DNA of 64,000 bases from Pilatotrama ljubarskyi (taxonomy: Eukaryota; Basidiomycota; Agaricomycetes; Polyporales; Polyporaceae): the NCBI GenBank assembly GCA_022385805.1, contig MU277717.1, positions 1 to 64,000 of the forward strand, read 5' to 3'. The translations under genes and the position numbers were made by a program. Below the pieces are notes generated by a model. The model searched no databases and was not told the DNA's origin. It saw only the letters and a list, made by a program, of their open reading frames with translations. Below are positions 33,532-46,206 of this stretch, in pieces; within the stretch, counting starts at the first letter, position 1; each line of letters begins with the position of its first letter.

Positions 33532-36500
33532 ATGGATCCCCAGCGGCGCCACCGGACGGTTGAACCGGTACCCTCGAATCTCAATCCCTCGTCCCTTGCT
33601 TCTCAGGCCCGATCCGTGTCGACCTGGGAGGACATACCAGCTGCGGGCCATGTTCCGGGATACCGCGTCTTCCTGGGCGACATCCAGAAGTCTTCTCTTG
33701 ATGACAGACAATACAAACTCGTCGAGCTGCACAATGGGCTGCGCGCCGTCCTCGTGCACGATGCAGCAGCGGACAAGGCTGCTGCCTGCTTGGCGGTGAC
33801 GACCGGATATATGTTAGACCCAGTGCGTACTGTCGTATTATCAGTGCCTGCTGTGTGGGAATATGCTTGCGTGCTCATTGTGGGCGGTATATGTTCTAGG
33901 ACGATGCGCCAGGTCTAGCACATTTCTGTGAGCATATGATCACCAAGGCGAGCGGCGATCTCCGTAGAAACGAGTTGCCCATGGCTGACATCTCGTCGGT
34001 GTATCTATGATGCAGGGCTCGGAGCCATACCCAGCAGAGAACGATTTTCACTCAGTGAGTTCCGCCGACAGGTTTGGCATCAGCCATTGTGCTCATTGAA
34101 GCAGTTCATCAGTGCCAAGGGTGGCTCCCGCAACGCCGTGACGGGGCCTACCTCCACCGAGTATTGGTTTTCCCTCAGCCCGGCGGAGTTGGCGGGCGGC
34201 CTTCCCCGTCTTGCAGCGTTCCTCCATGCTCCGCTCTTCACCGAGTCGCTCACCGCACGAGAGATCAATGCGGTTGACTCCGAGTTCAAGAGAAATCTAC
34301 AGAATGATGCCAGACGTATCTTGCAGCTCACGAAGTACCTCAGTCTCCCCGGACACCCATGGGCGAAGTTTGGCACAGGGAACTATGAAAGTCTGTCCGG
34401 AGTCGGACGGCGGGGTGACGAGAATACAAGTGAAGAAGATGTGCTGAAGGAGACTCGTAGACGGCTCGTAGCGTGGTGGCTGCAAGAGTACTGCGCTTCG
34501 CGGATGACGCTGGCAGTGATTGGTAAAGGTATGCGACTTGGAGGGACGCCATGAGAAGTCAAGCAGTTGATATCGGCGTGCTTCGCAGAGACCGTCGATG
34601 AGTTGACCTCTTTGGTCGTGCCCCATTTCTCCAAGATACCCAATCGCGGGCTGGACCCCAGGCCCGCGTTCAAAGACGATGTGTGGTGTCCAGAGCACAT
34701 GCGCGTGAGCTTCCTCCATGATTTCAGCTTAATGCATCAGGCCGGGGATCCACTCATGTTCTCGTGAAATCCAGACCGTGATATTCGTCGAGACCGTCAA
34801 GGATTACCACGCGTTCAGCCTTTCCTTCCAGCTCCCCGATCTCCGCGAATACTACACGTCGAAGCCTGCGTCTTTCATAGCACACTTCTTGGGGCACGAA
34901 GGTCCTGGCAGCGTATGCGCCTATCTGAAGAAGAAGGGATGGCTCTTGGACCTGAGCGCGGGTCCTACCAGCACGTCGCGCAGTGTCCAATTCTTCAAGA
35001 TACACGGCCGCCTAACGCTTCAAGGATATCGTGCGTGTGCATCGTCGACTGGGGTGCTCCGATGAGTGCTGATGTTTGGGACGCTATGGGCAGTACACTA
35101 CCAAGACGTGCTCCATGCAATCTTTGCCTACCTCTCCCTCCTCCGTTCTTCTCCCCTACCCTTGTACCACTTCGCCGAGGTCAGCACTATGGCGGAGACG
35201 CGCTTCCGCTTCAAGGAGAAATCGCAGCCGCACAGATATGCAAGCGCCCTGGCGCACGCACTCGCAGAACCATACCCTCCTCAATGGCTACTCAGCGGAG
35301 ACCACCTCTATCGGGAATGGGATGAGCCGCTCGTCAGACGGCTGCTGGATGGCTTCGTCCCCGCTAGGTCGAGGGCGACACTGGAGGCGAAGACGCATCT
35401 TGACGAGGTCGTGGGCAAGGACGTGCAGTGGGAGACGGAGAAATGGTACGGAACGCGCTATGCGGTGCAGAAATACGACCAAGTCTTTCTGCAGAAGGTG
35501 AGCCGTCTGTCTTGAAGCCTTTTCTCGGACTCTCATCGCGTGTATGAAGCTTGAGGATCCGGGGAGCCTCCGACTTGAAGAACTACACCTCCCTGCGCCT
35601 AATCCCTTCATACCCGAAGATCTTGCTGTCCAGAAGTCAGAGGTATCGGAGGTGAGTCGACGAGTTCTCTTCTTCGGGACAGGTATCAATTCTGCCAACT
35701 AGCCGGCGAAACACCCTACACTCGTTAAGCGCACGGAGCTATCTCAACTGTGGCACAAGAAGGACGATCAGTTCTGGGTACCGAGGGCTCACGTCCGCAT
35801 AGATATCAAGAGGTACTCCGCTCTTGACGGCTTTTTCCGACATCGACCGACAGATCTTCGTTCGGATTTGTTACAGCCCGCTTGCCTACACTACGCCTCG
35901 TCATGCGATGCTGACCCGGTAAGGCGGGTACACTTCAGCGAGAGATCACGCGCTGAGCGTATAACCCTCCAGGGTCTTTGTCGACCTCGTGGAAGATGCC
36001 CTCGCCGAGGTCACCTACGATGCAGACCTCGCCGGACTCTCGTACTCGGTGACGAATCAGATCGAAGGTCTGACCGTCTCCGTAGGCGGGTACAACGACA
36101 AGCTGCACGTCCTGCTTCGTACCGTTCTCGAGAAAATGCGGGCAGTTCAGGTGCAGCCTGATAGGCTGCGCGTATTGAAGGAGAAGGTAATTTACCCTTG
36201 TGAGAATGGCCGTCCAAGGGTGTCTTCCCTAACTGTTCGTTCGGCAGATCCAACACGAGTACGAGAATTTCTATATGGGCCAACCGTCAAGTCTTTCGGA
36301 GTGCTACGCTACTTGGCTCTTCATGCCGACCATCTGGACGCCCGCGAATAAGCTCTCTGAGCTGCATAGTAGCTATGATCATCGCACGGACGTTGGCCGC
36401 AGATGCTGATGCAGTATCTAGCGATCTCCGAGAATGATATTGAGCGACGTCGCGATGAGCTGCTCTCAAAGGTCTTCCTGGAAGCTCTGGTGAACGGCAA

Positions 36501-37830
36501 CATGACTAAAGAGGTACCGCATCTATGTCTCATACCGTGTGACAGGTCGCTCACGATGATACTCCTAGCATTCGTTGGACATTCTGTCTCTCGCCGAAGA
36601 GTGCCTCAAGACCGCACCGCTTCTCCCGAGCGCGATACCGCGCCAACGTTCGCTGGTGCTGCCTGCCGGTGAGTATTCATACCCGCAGATCTACACCTCA
36701 CACTAGAGCCTCTGAGCCGTCAGGCTCGGACGTCGTCTCTCGCAAGCGTCATGCCAATGCGAAGGAGATCAACTCCAGCTTGTCATACTACCTACAGTTC
36801 GGCGAAGCGACGGACGCGAAGCTGCGCTCCGTACTTTCGCTCATCGCGCACATTGTGCGCGAGCCGTCCTACTCCATCTTGCGCACAGCAGAACAGCTCG
36901 GGTGAGTCTCATCCTTCTCCCATTGTAACCACTGATTCTGATGATTGCGCTGCAAGCTACGTCGTCATATCGTCTCAGTGGTCCATCAATGGTACGCAGG
37001 GGCTCGGGATGCGCATCCAAAGCACTCGTCCTCCGTGGTTCCTCGAGTTGCGGGTCGACGCCTTCTACGAAGCCATGGGCGACAAACTCGCGAACATGTC
37101 TCCGGAAGAGTTTTCAACGCACAAAGAGGGATTGCTCGTGAAGAAACTCGAGCGCCCCAAGAACCTCGCCGAAGAGACAGCGCGCTTCTGGGGGCACATC
37201 CGCAGCGGATACTACGACTTCCTCCGTCGTGCGTCCTCCTTACCCCTTTCCTTCTTCCTTCCTCCTTCCTAATGGTCAACGGCTAATGAACGTCTTCGAC
37301 GCTGGACAGACGAGACGGACGCCTCGGTCATCCGCGAACTCACCCTCGCTGAAGTCGTCGCGACGTACGACACGTTCGTCCGCCCTTCCTCCGGCGGGCA
37401 CACCCGCAAGAAGCTCTCCGTGCACCTCCTATCGCAAGAGATGCGCGAAGCGCCGCCCGAGCACGCCCCCTCCCCGCCACCGGCCGACTCGGGTGCCGCG
37501 GCTCCGAGCACGCCCCAGGTCCACACCACCACAGCAGCGAACGCCGCGGGGGCAGAGCGCGGCGGCGGGGCCGTGCAACCCCCGCTAAAAGTTCTCCTGA
37601 GCGAGGAAGACGACAGGAGGGGCGCGGCCGAGAGCATGTTCAAGGCGGGCTTAGAGTGCGCACCTGGGGCGACGCCGGTCCTATCAAGCGCGTTTGGCGA
37701 GTATGGGCAGGCCCTCGCCCAAGTGGGCGGTGCCCTTGCGGATGCCCGCGCCTCCAGGACGAGAACCGGTGGTGCTCCGGACTCTTCGAACTCAGGCTGC
37801 GCGGCGTCAGCGTCGTCGGCGCGGTTGTGA
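33532..37830 (+). CDS. M16 metallopeptidase, insulysin (insulin-degrading enzyme) type
   Basis: Zinc endopeptidase that encloses and cuts short peptides, usually cytosolic. About 16 exons. The inverted zinc motif HFCEH (about 105-109) is preceded by KAAACLAVTTGYMLDP and followed by GSEPYPAEND; the third ligand region is INAVDSEFKRN and the active-domain helix ends in HPWAKFGTGN. Later modules are recognisable: DAQ-like FKDDVWCPEHM, FFKIHGRLTLQGY, HYQDVLHAIFAYL, ETRFRFKEKSQPHRYAS, QHEYENFYMGQPSSLSECY, ISENDIERRRDELLSKVF, SLSYYLQFG and RTAEQLGYVV. The C-terminus carries a ~110-residue Ala/Pro/Ser-rich extension beyond KLSVHLLSQEM that insulysins usually lack. The intron after residue 113 begins with GC (33948), a non-canonical GC-AG intron. 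An alternative in-frame ATG lies at 33478. Confidence 0.9.
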
Positions 37831-38678
37831 TAACTCTACCGCCCGAGGCCCGTCTAGGCATATATATGGGCATTGTTGGTGATGCCCGGGAAAGGAAGCA
37901 ATGGTACGATTGTCATCGAACTGAGCAGTACAGGGCGGTGTCACGCCCTGCCGTGGTGTACACGGATATACGGTGGCTGGCAGCCATCGGACATCTTTAG
38001 AGCTTGAGACTCGCGACGGCGACAATGACAAGGGCGCGCAGCAGCGAGCGTGGTCGTTGGGATGGCGGCCGTGCGAAGGATGCTTGCTGCGTAACGACCT
38101 TCTCTACTTTGACGGCCTCAAATCCGAAGAGGGAGGTGGAGCTCCTCCGTACGGGTGAGTGACCGGTACCATGCGCATGGCGTGAGCGTCGCCGCCGTTC
38201 CCTGCTGGCCAAAACAGCCCTCGGTCGATCCCTCCGGACAGTTTCTGGCAGTTTGACGGTGATTCACACTGCTCGGGCACGCCGGACATGGCCCTTCTCC
38301 AATCAGTCGAGTGATAGCAGGCGGATGAAGTCCGGAGACGGATGGTTAGGCTGACAAACACAGGTCGCACGTATATGAGCGTCCGCTGCGAGGAAGGGAC
38401 TCGGTGCTTGATATGGGCACCTGGGAGCTGGGCGATCTATCGGTTATGGAACACATTATCGATACGGATGTGCGTTATACGTGCTGAGAAGTCCATACGA
38501 AAGAGAATGTCGCCCTGAGAAAACAGAAATATGAGAGCAAAGCTATAGACGTAGCGTCGTGATGTCCTGTAGTCCATGCCAGTCAACGAATGATCCGTGA
38601 GTACCTCCGCCTCACCCCATCCACGCTCTCCCCACCTGCCTGCTGACCTCCGTCCGACTCGCCCAGTCGACGAAGGCT
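37831..38678. other. Convergent intergenic region
   Basis: Between the 3' ends of the M16 gene and the DUF7137-like gene. No supported feature. Confidence 0.5.
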
Positions 38679-39314
38679 CTACCGTATTGCTTGCCTGATG
38701 AGGGAGTAGCCGGAGAGGAACATCACGACGAGGGTCACGGAGAGGCTGATGAAGGCAGGATGGGCGACATAGTCGGACAAGGCGCCGTTACACGTCGGAC
38801 ATGTCCAGCCTAGTCGATAAAATCGGCACATTTCCCGGTCAGGAACGGTTTAAAGACCACAGGCTGAGCACTTACTTTCCAAAGGCGTGTACGGCTGCGG
38901 GCTGTACAGCGCAAACTTGAGCGCCGAGTTCTCCGAGAGCAAGCCTGGCTGCCTCGCCGCACCGGGGCCTCGGTCGTCCCAGATGTGCAGCACGTACGTC
39001 TCCTCGGCGAGGGGCAAGTTCGAATGCGCTTGCTGATACGACCACAGGTCCCACGTTACGCTCGTCGCATCTCCAGGGATGACACCGTCCGTGGGGCCGA
39101 CCGGGTAGGTGTTTCCGTTGTCGCATACGGCAGACACGGTGAGGTGGGTGGGGGTGGAGAGGACGTCGGTGAAGTTCCAGGCGAAGGTGATGGTGTTGGA
39201 GGGAGCGATCTTGTAGTACGAGGTCGCCGTCTGAGGTGGTTGTGTGATGGTGAGGCCGCCAGCTGGTGCGGACTGGGGAATGTTGACAGCGCTGCTGCTC
39301 TGGCTCGCAGACAT
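38679..39314 (-). CDS. DUF7137-like single-TM protein
   Basis: Exons 39314-38876 and 38809-38679, 66-nt GT-AG intron, exact 189-aa frame. Contains the phrase PPQTATSYYKIAPSNTITFA, then HLTVSAVCDNGNTYPVGPTD, VIPGDATSVTWD and ALKFALYSPQPYTPLES, which I associate with the uncharacterised fungal family DUF7137 (beta-sandwich-like ectodomain). The C-terminal exon has a Cys pair (WTCPTC) and one hydrophobic segment (FISLSVTLVVMFLSGYSLI) with a short basic tail, indicating a C-terminal membrane anchor. I see no signal peptide in this frame; an unrecognised 5' exon may be missing, since family members normally start with one. Confidence 0.7.
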
Positions 39315-40288
39315 GATGACGAGCTCGTCGAAGGGGTGAAGTCAAAGAGCGAGAGGGAGAAAGAAGGGCGGGCGTCGTCGTCGTCGCTGTCGTCGTCGAG
39401 GTCAACGGAACGGAGGCGTCGAGACCGCAAGTCTCTGCTCTCCCATGTTCTGTGACATTCTTCGTCACGCGTGGTCACTTTTCCGTCACGCGAATTTCTC
39501 CGCCGGACTCGCCGTCGCAGCGCACGGCCACGACGACGACGACGCTCGTTCTTCAGGGACAAGGACAGCCTCGATGTGGGCGCACTCGACGGCGGACTCC
39601 TCTCCGACTCTTCGGCCTTTCTGGGAAGCTCTTGTGGCTCGTGCTGCTCGTCTGACCATGGCCGTGTTCATAAGCCCGAAAGGGGTATGCTAGTGCCTCT
39701 GCTGTGATCTGACAGGCCCCGGGTGCTCATCAAATATCTGCACAACTGTTGCGTCTCTGTTGCGGCGCAACTCCTTGCCAAACCATGCGGAACGACGGCG
39801 TTTCTTCTGGCTCCCAGGCTTCGTGGTGTCCTCTGGGCACTTCTCGTGGTCGCGCGGGCGGAAGTGCAGTGGCGAGCAACCACGGCTGCTTCTTGTTCTC
39901 ATATTGGGGAGTCTCGGGCAACGGACCTGTGCGAGCGACCCACGCTGCCAGCTCGCCCAGCCATCTTTGGACGCCTGCGCTGTGGATATGTCACTTTCTC
40001 GTCGTTACACAGGATGCGACTGATCCATTAATGGCACGCGCTGATATGGCTCCCAGTCTGTCGCCCGCCAGCGTCCATCATCCGTCTGCGCGACGAGGCG
40101 TCTTAAGGCAGGACGATCACTTTCCGTACCCGTTCTCTCGGTCTCCCGACGCTCTGTCTCGATTCATATACGCGAAACGCCCCGGTGCTCTCGCTCTCGC
40201 GCATGCCCTCATCATATACCCTCCCGTAACTTTGTCTCTCCTTCTATATACCCTCCTTTTTCTGCCCCTTCAGACGCTCTTTTATCCC
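39315..40288. other. Divergent intergenic region
   Basis: Holds the promoters of the flanking divergent genes. CTATATA at 40244-40250 lies about 40 nt before the next ATG. The open frame of the following gene extends upstream through here to 39749, but with poor coding character. Confidence 0.5.
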
Positions 40289-41689
40289 ATGGCTCTTGCT
40301 CTTCCTACCCCCAGTTCTGTCGCACAGACTATGCCGCCGACCAGGTCTGCATCCATCAAGTCTCCCCCTCACTGCCGCACAGTCATGTCTATCGACGTGC
40401 CGTCCCCAGCACAGCGCCGAGACCCTCCTTCCCCTGCGCACAGCCGTAACGGTCTTTCTCCGGCAGAAAGCGACGATGCCCCTTTGAGCCCTATGATTTT
40501 CCAACCGAACGAGGAGTACGAGAAGCAGAGACTGTCTTACTACCCTCCGCCGCCTCGCGCTGCAGCATCGACGCCTTCGTCCCCGAACGATACCGAGGCT
40601 CCGTCGCCTGTGATCTTCTCGCATCCGAACCTCAGCAGCCCCAGTGTCGTGCTGCCGTCGCTGCCCGCGTTCCCTGAGACTTCTCTTGAGGCGCGCTTCA
40701 GGCGACCCCTTCCCCCTCTTCCCAAGGTTGTCACCCATCCTGACGGCGGGGCGACGGAAACAGCATCACGTCACGATCCGACCGCATTTCGCGCCAAAGG
40801 CGGACGCGCTTCCCCATACGGGAGCGACGTCGATGAACGCGACAGCGACAGCGCCACGGCGTTCTCGCCCTCGCCCTCCACCTCGTCTCACTCCCCTTCC
40901 ACCTCGACCTACACCACCGCGTCCTCCGAGCCGCCGGAGAGCTGCAAGGCCGTCGACATGTTCAGCAACAGCGAGGCAAAACCGAGGCACCTCACGCTGA
41001 CCATCCCCGCGCGCTCGCAATCTGCCCCGCTTCCTCCGCGAGAGATGCCTGTTTCCTTCGCAGACCGTTCCGTCAGCCCTCACATCGCCGTGACGCCAGC
41101 GTCGCCCCAGCAAGCGCCGCAATTTGCCCAGCAGATGGGCGGATGGAAGAAGCTGCGCACGGCGTCGGAGACATCCATCGTCCTCGCATCAGACACGGAG
41201 GATGACCCCGAGCCGGCCAGAAAAGCACAGCCTCCCCCGCGCTCCGCCTCCCCCGCGCCCTCTCTCGCGCCGTCCGTCTCTTCGGCCAAGTCCGCGTCAA
41301 AACCGAAATCCACCCTCAAGCGGATCGCCTCCAGAACGAAGCTGTTCGGCCGGCGCACCATGTCTTCGGCGTCGGATCCCTGGGCGGAGGACGACGACAG
41401 CACCATCGTCGGCCACGGCTCGATCTCGCTCGACGGCCAGAACATGCGTCCCGGCGCGCGCGCCCGCTCCGAGAGCCCCCTCGGGTCTGGCGACAGCGGC
41501 AGTGGGCGGAGCAGCTACTCGCAGCGCGCGGGGCTGGGGTGCGCGGACTCGGTGCCTCGGGCGATGCGCCGAGTGGAGATTTCGGAGGTGACGCTGACAC
41601 CGCACGGAGACGTCTGGGAGGCGCGCGAGCTGGACGAAGTCATCCCGAAGCTGAGGCAGCTGAGGGCGCCGACGAGGATCAGGCTCTGA
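40289..41689 (+). CDS. Ser/Pro-rich disordered protein, unknown function
   Basis: Uninterrupted frame of 466 codons from the ATG at 40289; the frame stays open 180 codons further upstream, but a TATA-like box at 40245-40250 favours the internal start. Composition is strongly Ser/Pro/Ala-rich and polar, with short conserved-looking islands: PLSPMIFQPNEEYEKQRLSY near the N-terminus, the KKLRTASETSIVLASDTEDD phosphosite-like segment, a basic STLKRIASRTKLFGRR motif, and a folded-looking C-terminus (MRRVEISEVTLTPHGDVWEA followed by RELDEVIPKLRQLRAPTRIRL). RRPLPPLPK is an SH3-ligand-like proline motif. No known domain; possibly a signalling or cytoskeletal scaffold, but that is a guess. Confidence 0.68.
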   Translation: MALALPTPSSVAQTMPPTRSASIKSPPHCRTVMSIDVPSPAQRRDPPSPAHSRNGLSPAESDDAPLSPMIFQPNEEYEKQRLSYYPPPPRAAASTPSSPNDTEAPSPVIFSHPNLSSPSVVLPSLPAFPETSLEARFRRPLPPLPKVVTHPDGGATETASRHDPTAFRAKGGRASPYGSDVDERDSDSATAFSPSPSTSSHSPSTSTYTTASSEPPESCKAVDMFSNSEAKPRHLTLTIPARSQSAPLPPREMPVSFADRSVSPHIAVTPASPQQAPQFAQQMGGWKKLRTASETSIVLASDTEDDPEPARKAQPPPRSASPAPSLAPSVSSAKSASKPKSTLKRIASRTKLFGRRTMSSASDPWAEDDDSTIVGHGSISLDGQNMRPGARARSESPLGSGDSGSGRSSYSQRAGLGCADSVPRAMRRVEISEVTLTPHGDVWEARELDEVIPKLRQLRAPTRIRL

Positions 41690-44081
41690 TGGACGTACGC
41701 CTTACGTCGGACGCCGCAGGCTGTCCAATCCTCCTCCGACACGCCCACTCCTCGTTCGGCCCTCCTGCTATCCTTGACGAAGCTCACGCACGACTCTTCT
41801 TCGACCACGTCAATGTCAATGTTGTACAATCTGCGGGATGCGTCCCCCTATTCTGGTGTCCGTATCGACTTATCATTATTGCTGCATGCGCCCCTCCTCC
41901 ATCGCCGAGCCATCTTCATCCCTTGTTCATCTTACGACATATACCGCGTCTCCTTCACCACCGCCGCGCGCCTCCCCCTTTATCGCTAAACTGTATGTGC
42001 TCGTGCTAGAACTGCGAACTGACGCGCCGCGCGGCACTGTACGTCCGAGCGTGAATCCGTCTCCAGGGTGGATGACTGAATCACGCACAGTAGACTGCAC
42101 TGTACGTACCTACGGACGCTCGTACGTTTCTTCATGTCGTATCCCCGTCCGCCCCACCTCGTATCGTCGTCGCCGTCGTGGTACCGCCACGCCGCTCTCT
42201 TATGACCCTACGGACTTCTGTTACCTTCTGTTGTATCATTCCTACCAGTACTATCTCATAATGCAGCCTGTTCCGCAATGCTCTTCTGCAGCGCGCGCGC
42301 GTCGCCCGACGTCACCCAACGCAAATCAGAAGCGTGCCTCGGCGCGTACTAAGTACGGTAAGCCTCAGCCCCATCGTCTCCGATGCTTCCTTCTTACGAC
42401 TGACATGATAGCAAACATGCGCAGCCTCCAGCGGTCACCACCGCCCCTTGATGCAGCCCTCACGAACAAAAAGACTCATCAGGGGAAAGACGTAATACAA
42501 GGCCTCCGCGTCGTGTACATCCTGATGTCCTTCTCCCCGGAGACAATCCTCAACCTGTGCTCGGACTCAGGAAGCCGCGGACCTACGTGATAAGGTCGTT
42601 TTCGAGCTTATACATCTTCCGGCGGTGATGTGGACTTGTTCTTGTGGGCGTCGGATCGGCAGCTGTTGAGGCCGCTATGCTACTCGTCTTCTTCATCATC
42701 CCGCTTATGCGGGCACCGCATGCACTACTATCCCTACCACGGATATGCAAATCCCGAGGCGCTTAGGCTACAGCTCTAGCACAGCTTCACCGTACCACCT
42801 GAAACTTCGTGAGCATATTCTATACGGTCTGACCTTCACTTTTGTGAGTTTTCGTGGTGAACGATGGCGTACAAGCTCGGTCGGGGCACTTCCGGTGAGG
42901 GGCATGAAAAGTTCAGGGTAATGCACATCCTCGTCGCGCAAGCGAATTGTACTCCGATTCGCGTAAATCGGCGATACCGTCCTGCCACTGCAACCCTCGC
43001 AGAAGGGATTCACGAATGCAACTCTCGGCTACTATCGCTTGGTAGCGGAGTGCGAAACCCTCCCTCCCTGAGCACACTTCAGCCACATTGTTTGTATTCC
43101 TACTCTTCTAGGATACAGAGTACGGATCGGCCAAGCCTGACTGGTGCGAAAGGCTCAGCGAAGCTCATATCCGAAATTTGAGGTTAATCGGTTAAGAAGC
43201 TGCAGCGGGATCTGGGCATCAGCAGTTGCAGAAGTGGGTACATTGGCTCTCAAAACGAGTATTTCAGACCTGTAGACCGCAATTCTCCGTCTACCCCGTT
43301 CAAACTACATATATGGCCTCTCTATGGCATTCCGAACATACTACAAAAAGAAGCGAGAGAAGAGCATGAGTGGATGCCGCGCTATTGCAGATTTGCATTA
43401 CTGTGTACTTTTGCATATCCGTGGTAGGGATAGTAGGGGCTGTTCTGAGCAAACTTCGTCACGAGCGATCATTGGGCCGGATCCCAACACAAGTTGAGGT
43501 TCGGAATGTTCCAGGTGTAGGTCCATGCGCACAAAATACTGTGGCCGCCCAATCCGACTGGCCATACGATAGTACTAGCGTCCATGGCTGAATTCGCAGT
43601 GTTTGATCCACTAGGTTGCGGTCTATATCTCACTGGCAGCACTCCATCACAGTCTGCATGACCACCAGAAAATCTGTGCTTCGCAATCCTCACTGTCGCT
43701 CTGATGCAGGTGATCTGCATGATCGTCTCTGGGTGGTTAAAGGGCGCAGAAGTTGTAACCTTCAGTCCCTGTTGTGTGCCCGCCGCGATGCCCGGCTACG
43801 ATTCTCTTGCCTGGTGGGAACTCAACTGCGCGAGCGACGCCGTGCGAGTCTGAGTCGGCATCTTCTGCATCTTACAGACCGCTTACAGCGTCGACGAAGC
43901 CCTCTCGGGTGTCCGCCCGGCACGACGCGCCGCATATGGTCTGCTGACCCAGCCCGGTAGATCAGACGTTCCCAGTAGCCGTGCTTCTAACCACGGGGCC
44001 GGTACTTCAGCTGATAACGCGCGAGGGATGTACGGTGATGTACGGTGGATACGCAGCTTGCCCAGAGACTACAGCCTGAGC
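41690..44081. other. 2.4-kb stretch without supported genes
   Basis: A 250-codon plus-strand frame (41838-42590) starts just after the preceding gene, overlaps two other long frames and has no motifs; I consider it 3' flank. The remainder up to the amidase start shows only short frames. Confidence 0.5.
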
Positions 44082-46206
44082 ATGTTCTCGTTTCTAGCAC
44101 ACCGCCGCGCATGGTACGTCGTACCGCCCTCTGCGCAGCGCCCGGCCATTTACCGTATCTGCCATATCATTCGAATCCTCATGTGAACATGATGACTTGA
44201 CAGTGCGGCGAAACAGCGCGAGCGCGAGGAGCGCATTCGCTCGCTCCCGCCCGCCTACCACGCCCCCCTCTCGGCCGCGGATAAGCAGCTCCTCGCGCGT
44301 CCCGCGTCAGAGATCGTCGCGCGTGTGCAGGCAGGGACCCTTGCGCCCACCGACGTGCTCCTCGCATACGGCAAGCAGGCGCTCCGGGCCCACGCCGCGA
44401 CAAACTGCCTCACGGAGGTACTCATCGCCAAGGCAGAGGGCTGGGCGAAGACATGCAACACGCAGGGACCGCTCGCCGGCATGCCCGTCAGCGTGAAAGA
44501 CACCGTCGGGTTCGAGGGCGAGGACGCGTGCATCGGGTACTCGGCGTGGGTCGGACGACCGATGAAGCGGGACTCGGCGCTCGTGAGGCTGCTCAAGGAC
44601 GCAGGCGCAGTGCCGTTCGTGAAGACGAATGTGCCAATCACGCTCCTCTCCTTCGAGTCGACGAACGACGTCTTCGGGAGAACTACGAACCCGCACAACA
44701 AGGACTACTCTCCTGGAGGGTCGACCGGCGGAGAGGCTGCCCTCCTCGCATACGGCGGATCCCGCCTTGGCATTGGAACCGATGTCGCCGGTTCAGTGCG
44801 TGGGCCAGCGTAAGTACGGGACCATACGCAGCGACGACCCACTCCAAATGCATCCATGATTGCCACTGACTGCGCAGCTGGTTTGCAGGCATTTCTCAGG
44901 CATCTATACGATCAAGGCCTCCATGCACCGATTCCTGAAGAGCGGGAATTCAACGAGCATGCCCGGCCAGGAGGGTATCCCCGCCGTCTACTCTCCCATG
45001 ACACGGACCCTCGAGGACCTCGAGATGTTCTGGAAGGCGGTCGTGAGCATGAAGCCGTGGGAGTACGACCACTCGGTGCGTCTGCACCTTTTTGGCGTAA
45101 ACGTGAGGCTGAACGGTGGTTATTGACGTCAGGTTCTGCCCATTCCCTGGAGGGAGATTGACCTCGCCTCGGGCAAGCCTATTCGCTGGGCGGTGATGTG
45201 GGACGATGGTATGTCGCGAGTTGCCAAGGCTTGAGCCGGTGGAAGCTGACAAGTCTGTCGTATTAGGTGTCGTCGCACCATCTCCGGCCTGCAAGCGAGC
45301 CTTGGAGACCGTGGTGGCAGCATTGACTGCTCGCGGACATGAGGTCGTGACATTGTATGCTTCCTGCGTCGATCGAACACCCTGCCTGTCGTTGACTGTT
45401 AATCGCGCACCGACAGCGATCCGCCGAGCCCATACCAAGGCTTCAAGATCGGTTTCCAGCTGCTTCTCGCGGATGGTGGTGAGTTGTCGATCGGCGGGAA
45501 AGTCTAGGTGTGCCGTCTGACCAGCCTTTAGGCAAGGTCTCCACGAAGCCCATCCGATGGGGCGAGTCGAACGACCCGGGGGTTCACCAGGCGCGGATCG
45601 CATTCGCTCTTCCGCGCTTTGTGAAGCAGCTCTACGCGTGGTACCTGCGCTACATCAAGCGTGATGATGCCTACGCCGGCCTCGTCGAGGCCTGCTATGA
45701 GAAGAACGTCGAGCAATATCTCGCCCTCATAGCCAAGCGGGAGGGATACAGAGAGCAATGGTTCGAGAAGCTGAAGAACGAAGCGATCGACTTCGTGCTG
45801 ACGGTTCCGAACGCACTTCCTGCTACCCCGCACGGAGGGATGAAGCACGGCTTCAAGGGCTGTGGCTATACCTTCCTTTGGAACATTGTAAGCATATGAT
45901 GAGTATGTCATCTACATGGTCCTGAACCACGCACGACAGCTTGACTACTCCGCCGGCGTCATACCAGTGACGCACGTCGACAAGGAGCTGGATGCCCTCG
46001 ATATCAAGGCGTTCAAACCCAGGAACGCAATAGAGAGCGAGATGTACAAGATGTATGATGCGAAGAAGATGCACGGCTTGCCCGTGGGGGTCCAGGTCAT
46101 CGGGAAGAGGCTGGAGGAAGAGAAGGTGCTTGAGGGCATGAAGATCGTCGAAGGCGTCTTGAAGGAGTCCGGGAAGGCCTACGTGCTCTTGGAGCCATTC
46201 GAATGA
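44082..46206 (+). CDS. Amidase-signature family hydrolase
   Basis: Hydrolyses amide bonds with a Ser-cisSer-Lys triad. Eight exons (44082-44113, 44204-44809, 44889-45075, 45133-45208, 45267-45354, 45417-45478, 45532-45887, 45940-46206) give an exact 557-aa frame. Visible triad: Lys109 in MPVSVKDTVGF, cis-Ser184 in SPGGSTGGEAAL, and nucleophile Ser208 in GTDVAGSVRGPA. The acceptor of exon 3 is chosen to restore AHFSGIYTIKAS, the usual motif after the nucleophile. The C-terminal part (DYSAGVIPVTHVDKELD, HGLPVGVQVIGKRLEEEKVL) is typical of fungal acetamidase/fatty-acid-amide-hydrolase-like members. No signal peptide; the first exon encodes only MFSFLAHRRA. Substrate unknown. Confidence 0.92.

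Noticed and set aside
41838..42590. 250-codon plus-strand frame after the Ser/Pro-rich gene
   Set aside because: Overlaps two other open frames, no domain, composition like noncoding 3' flank.
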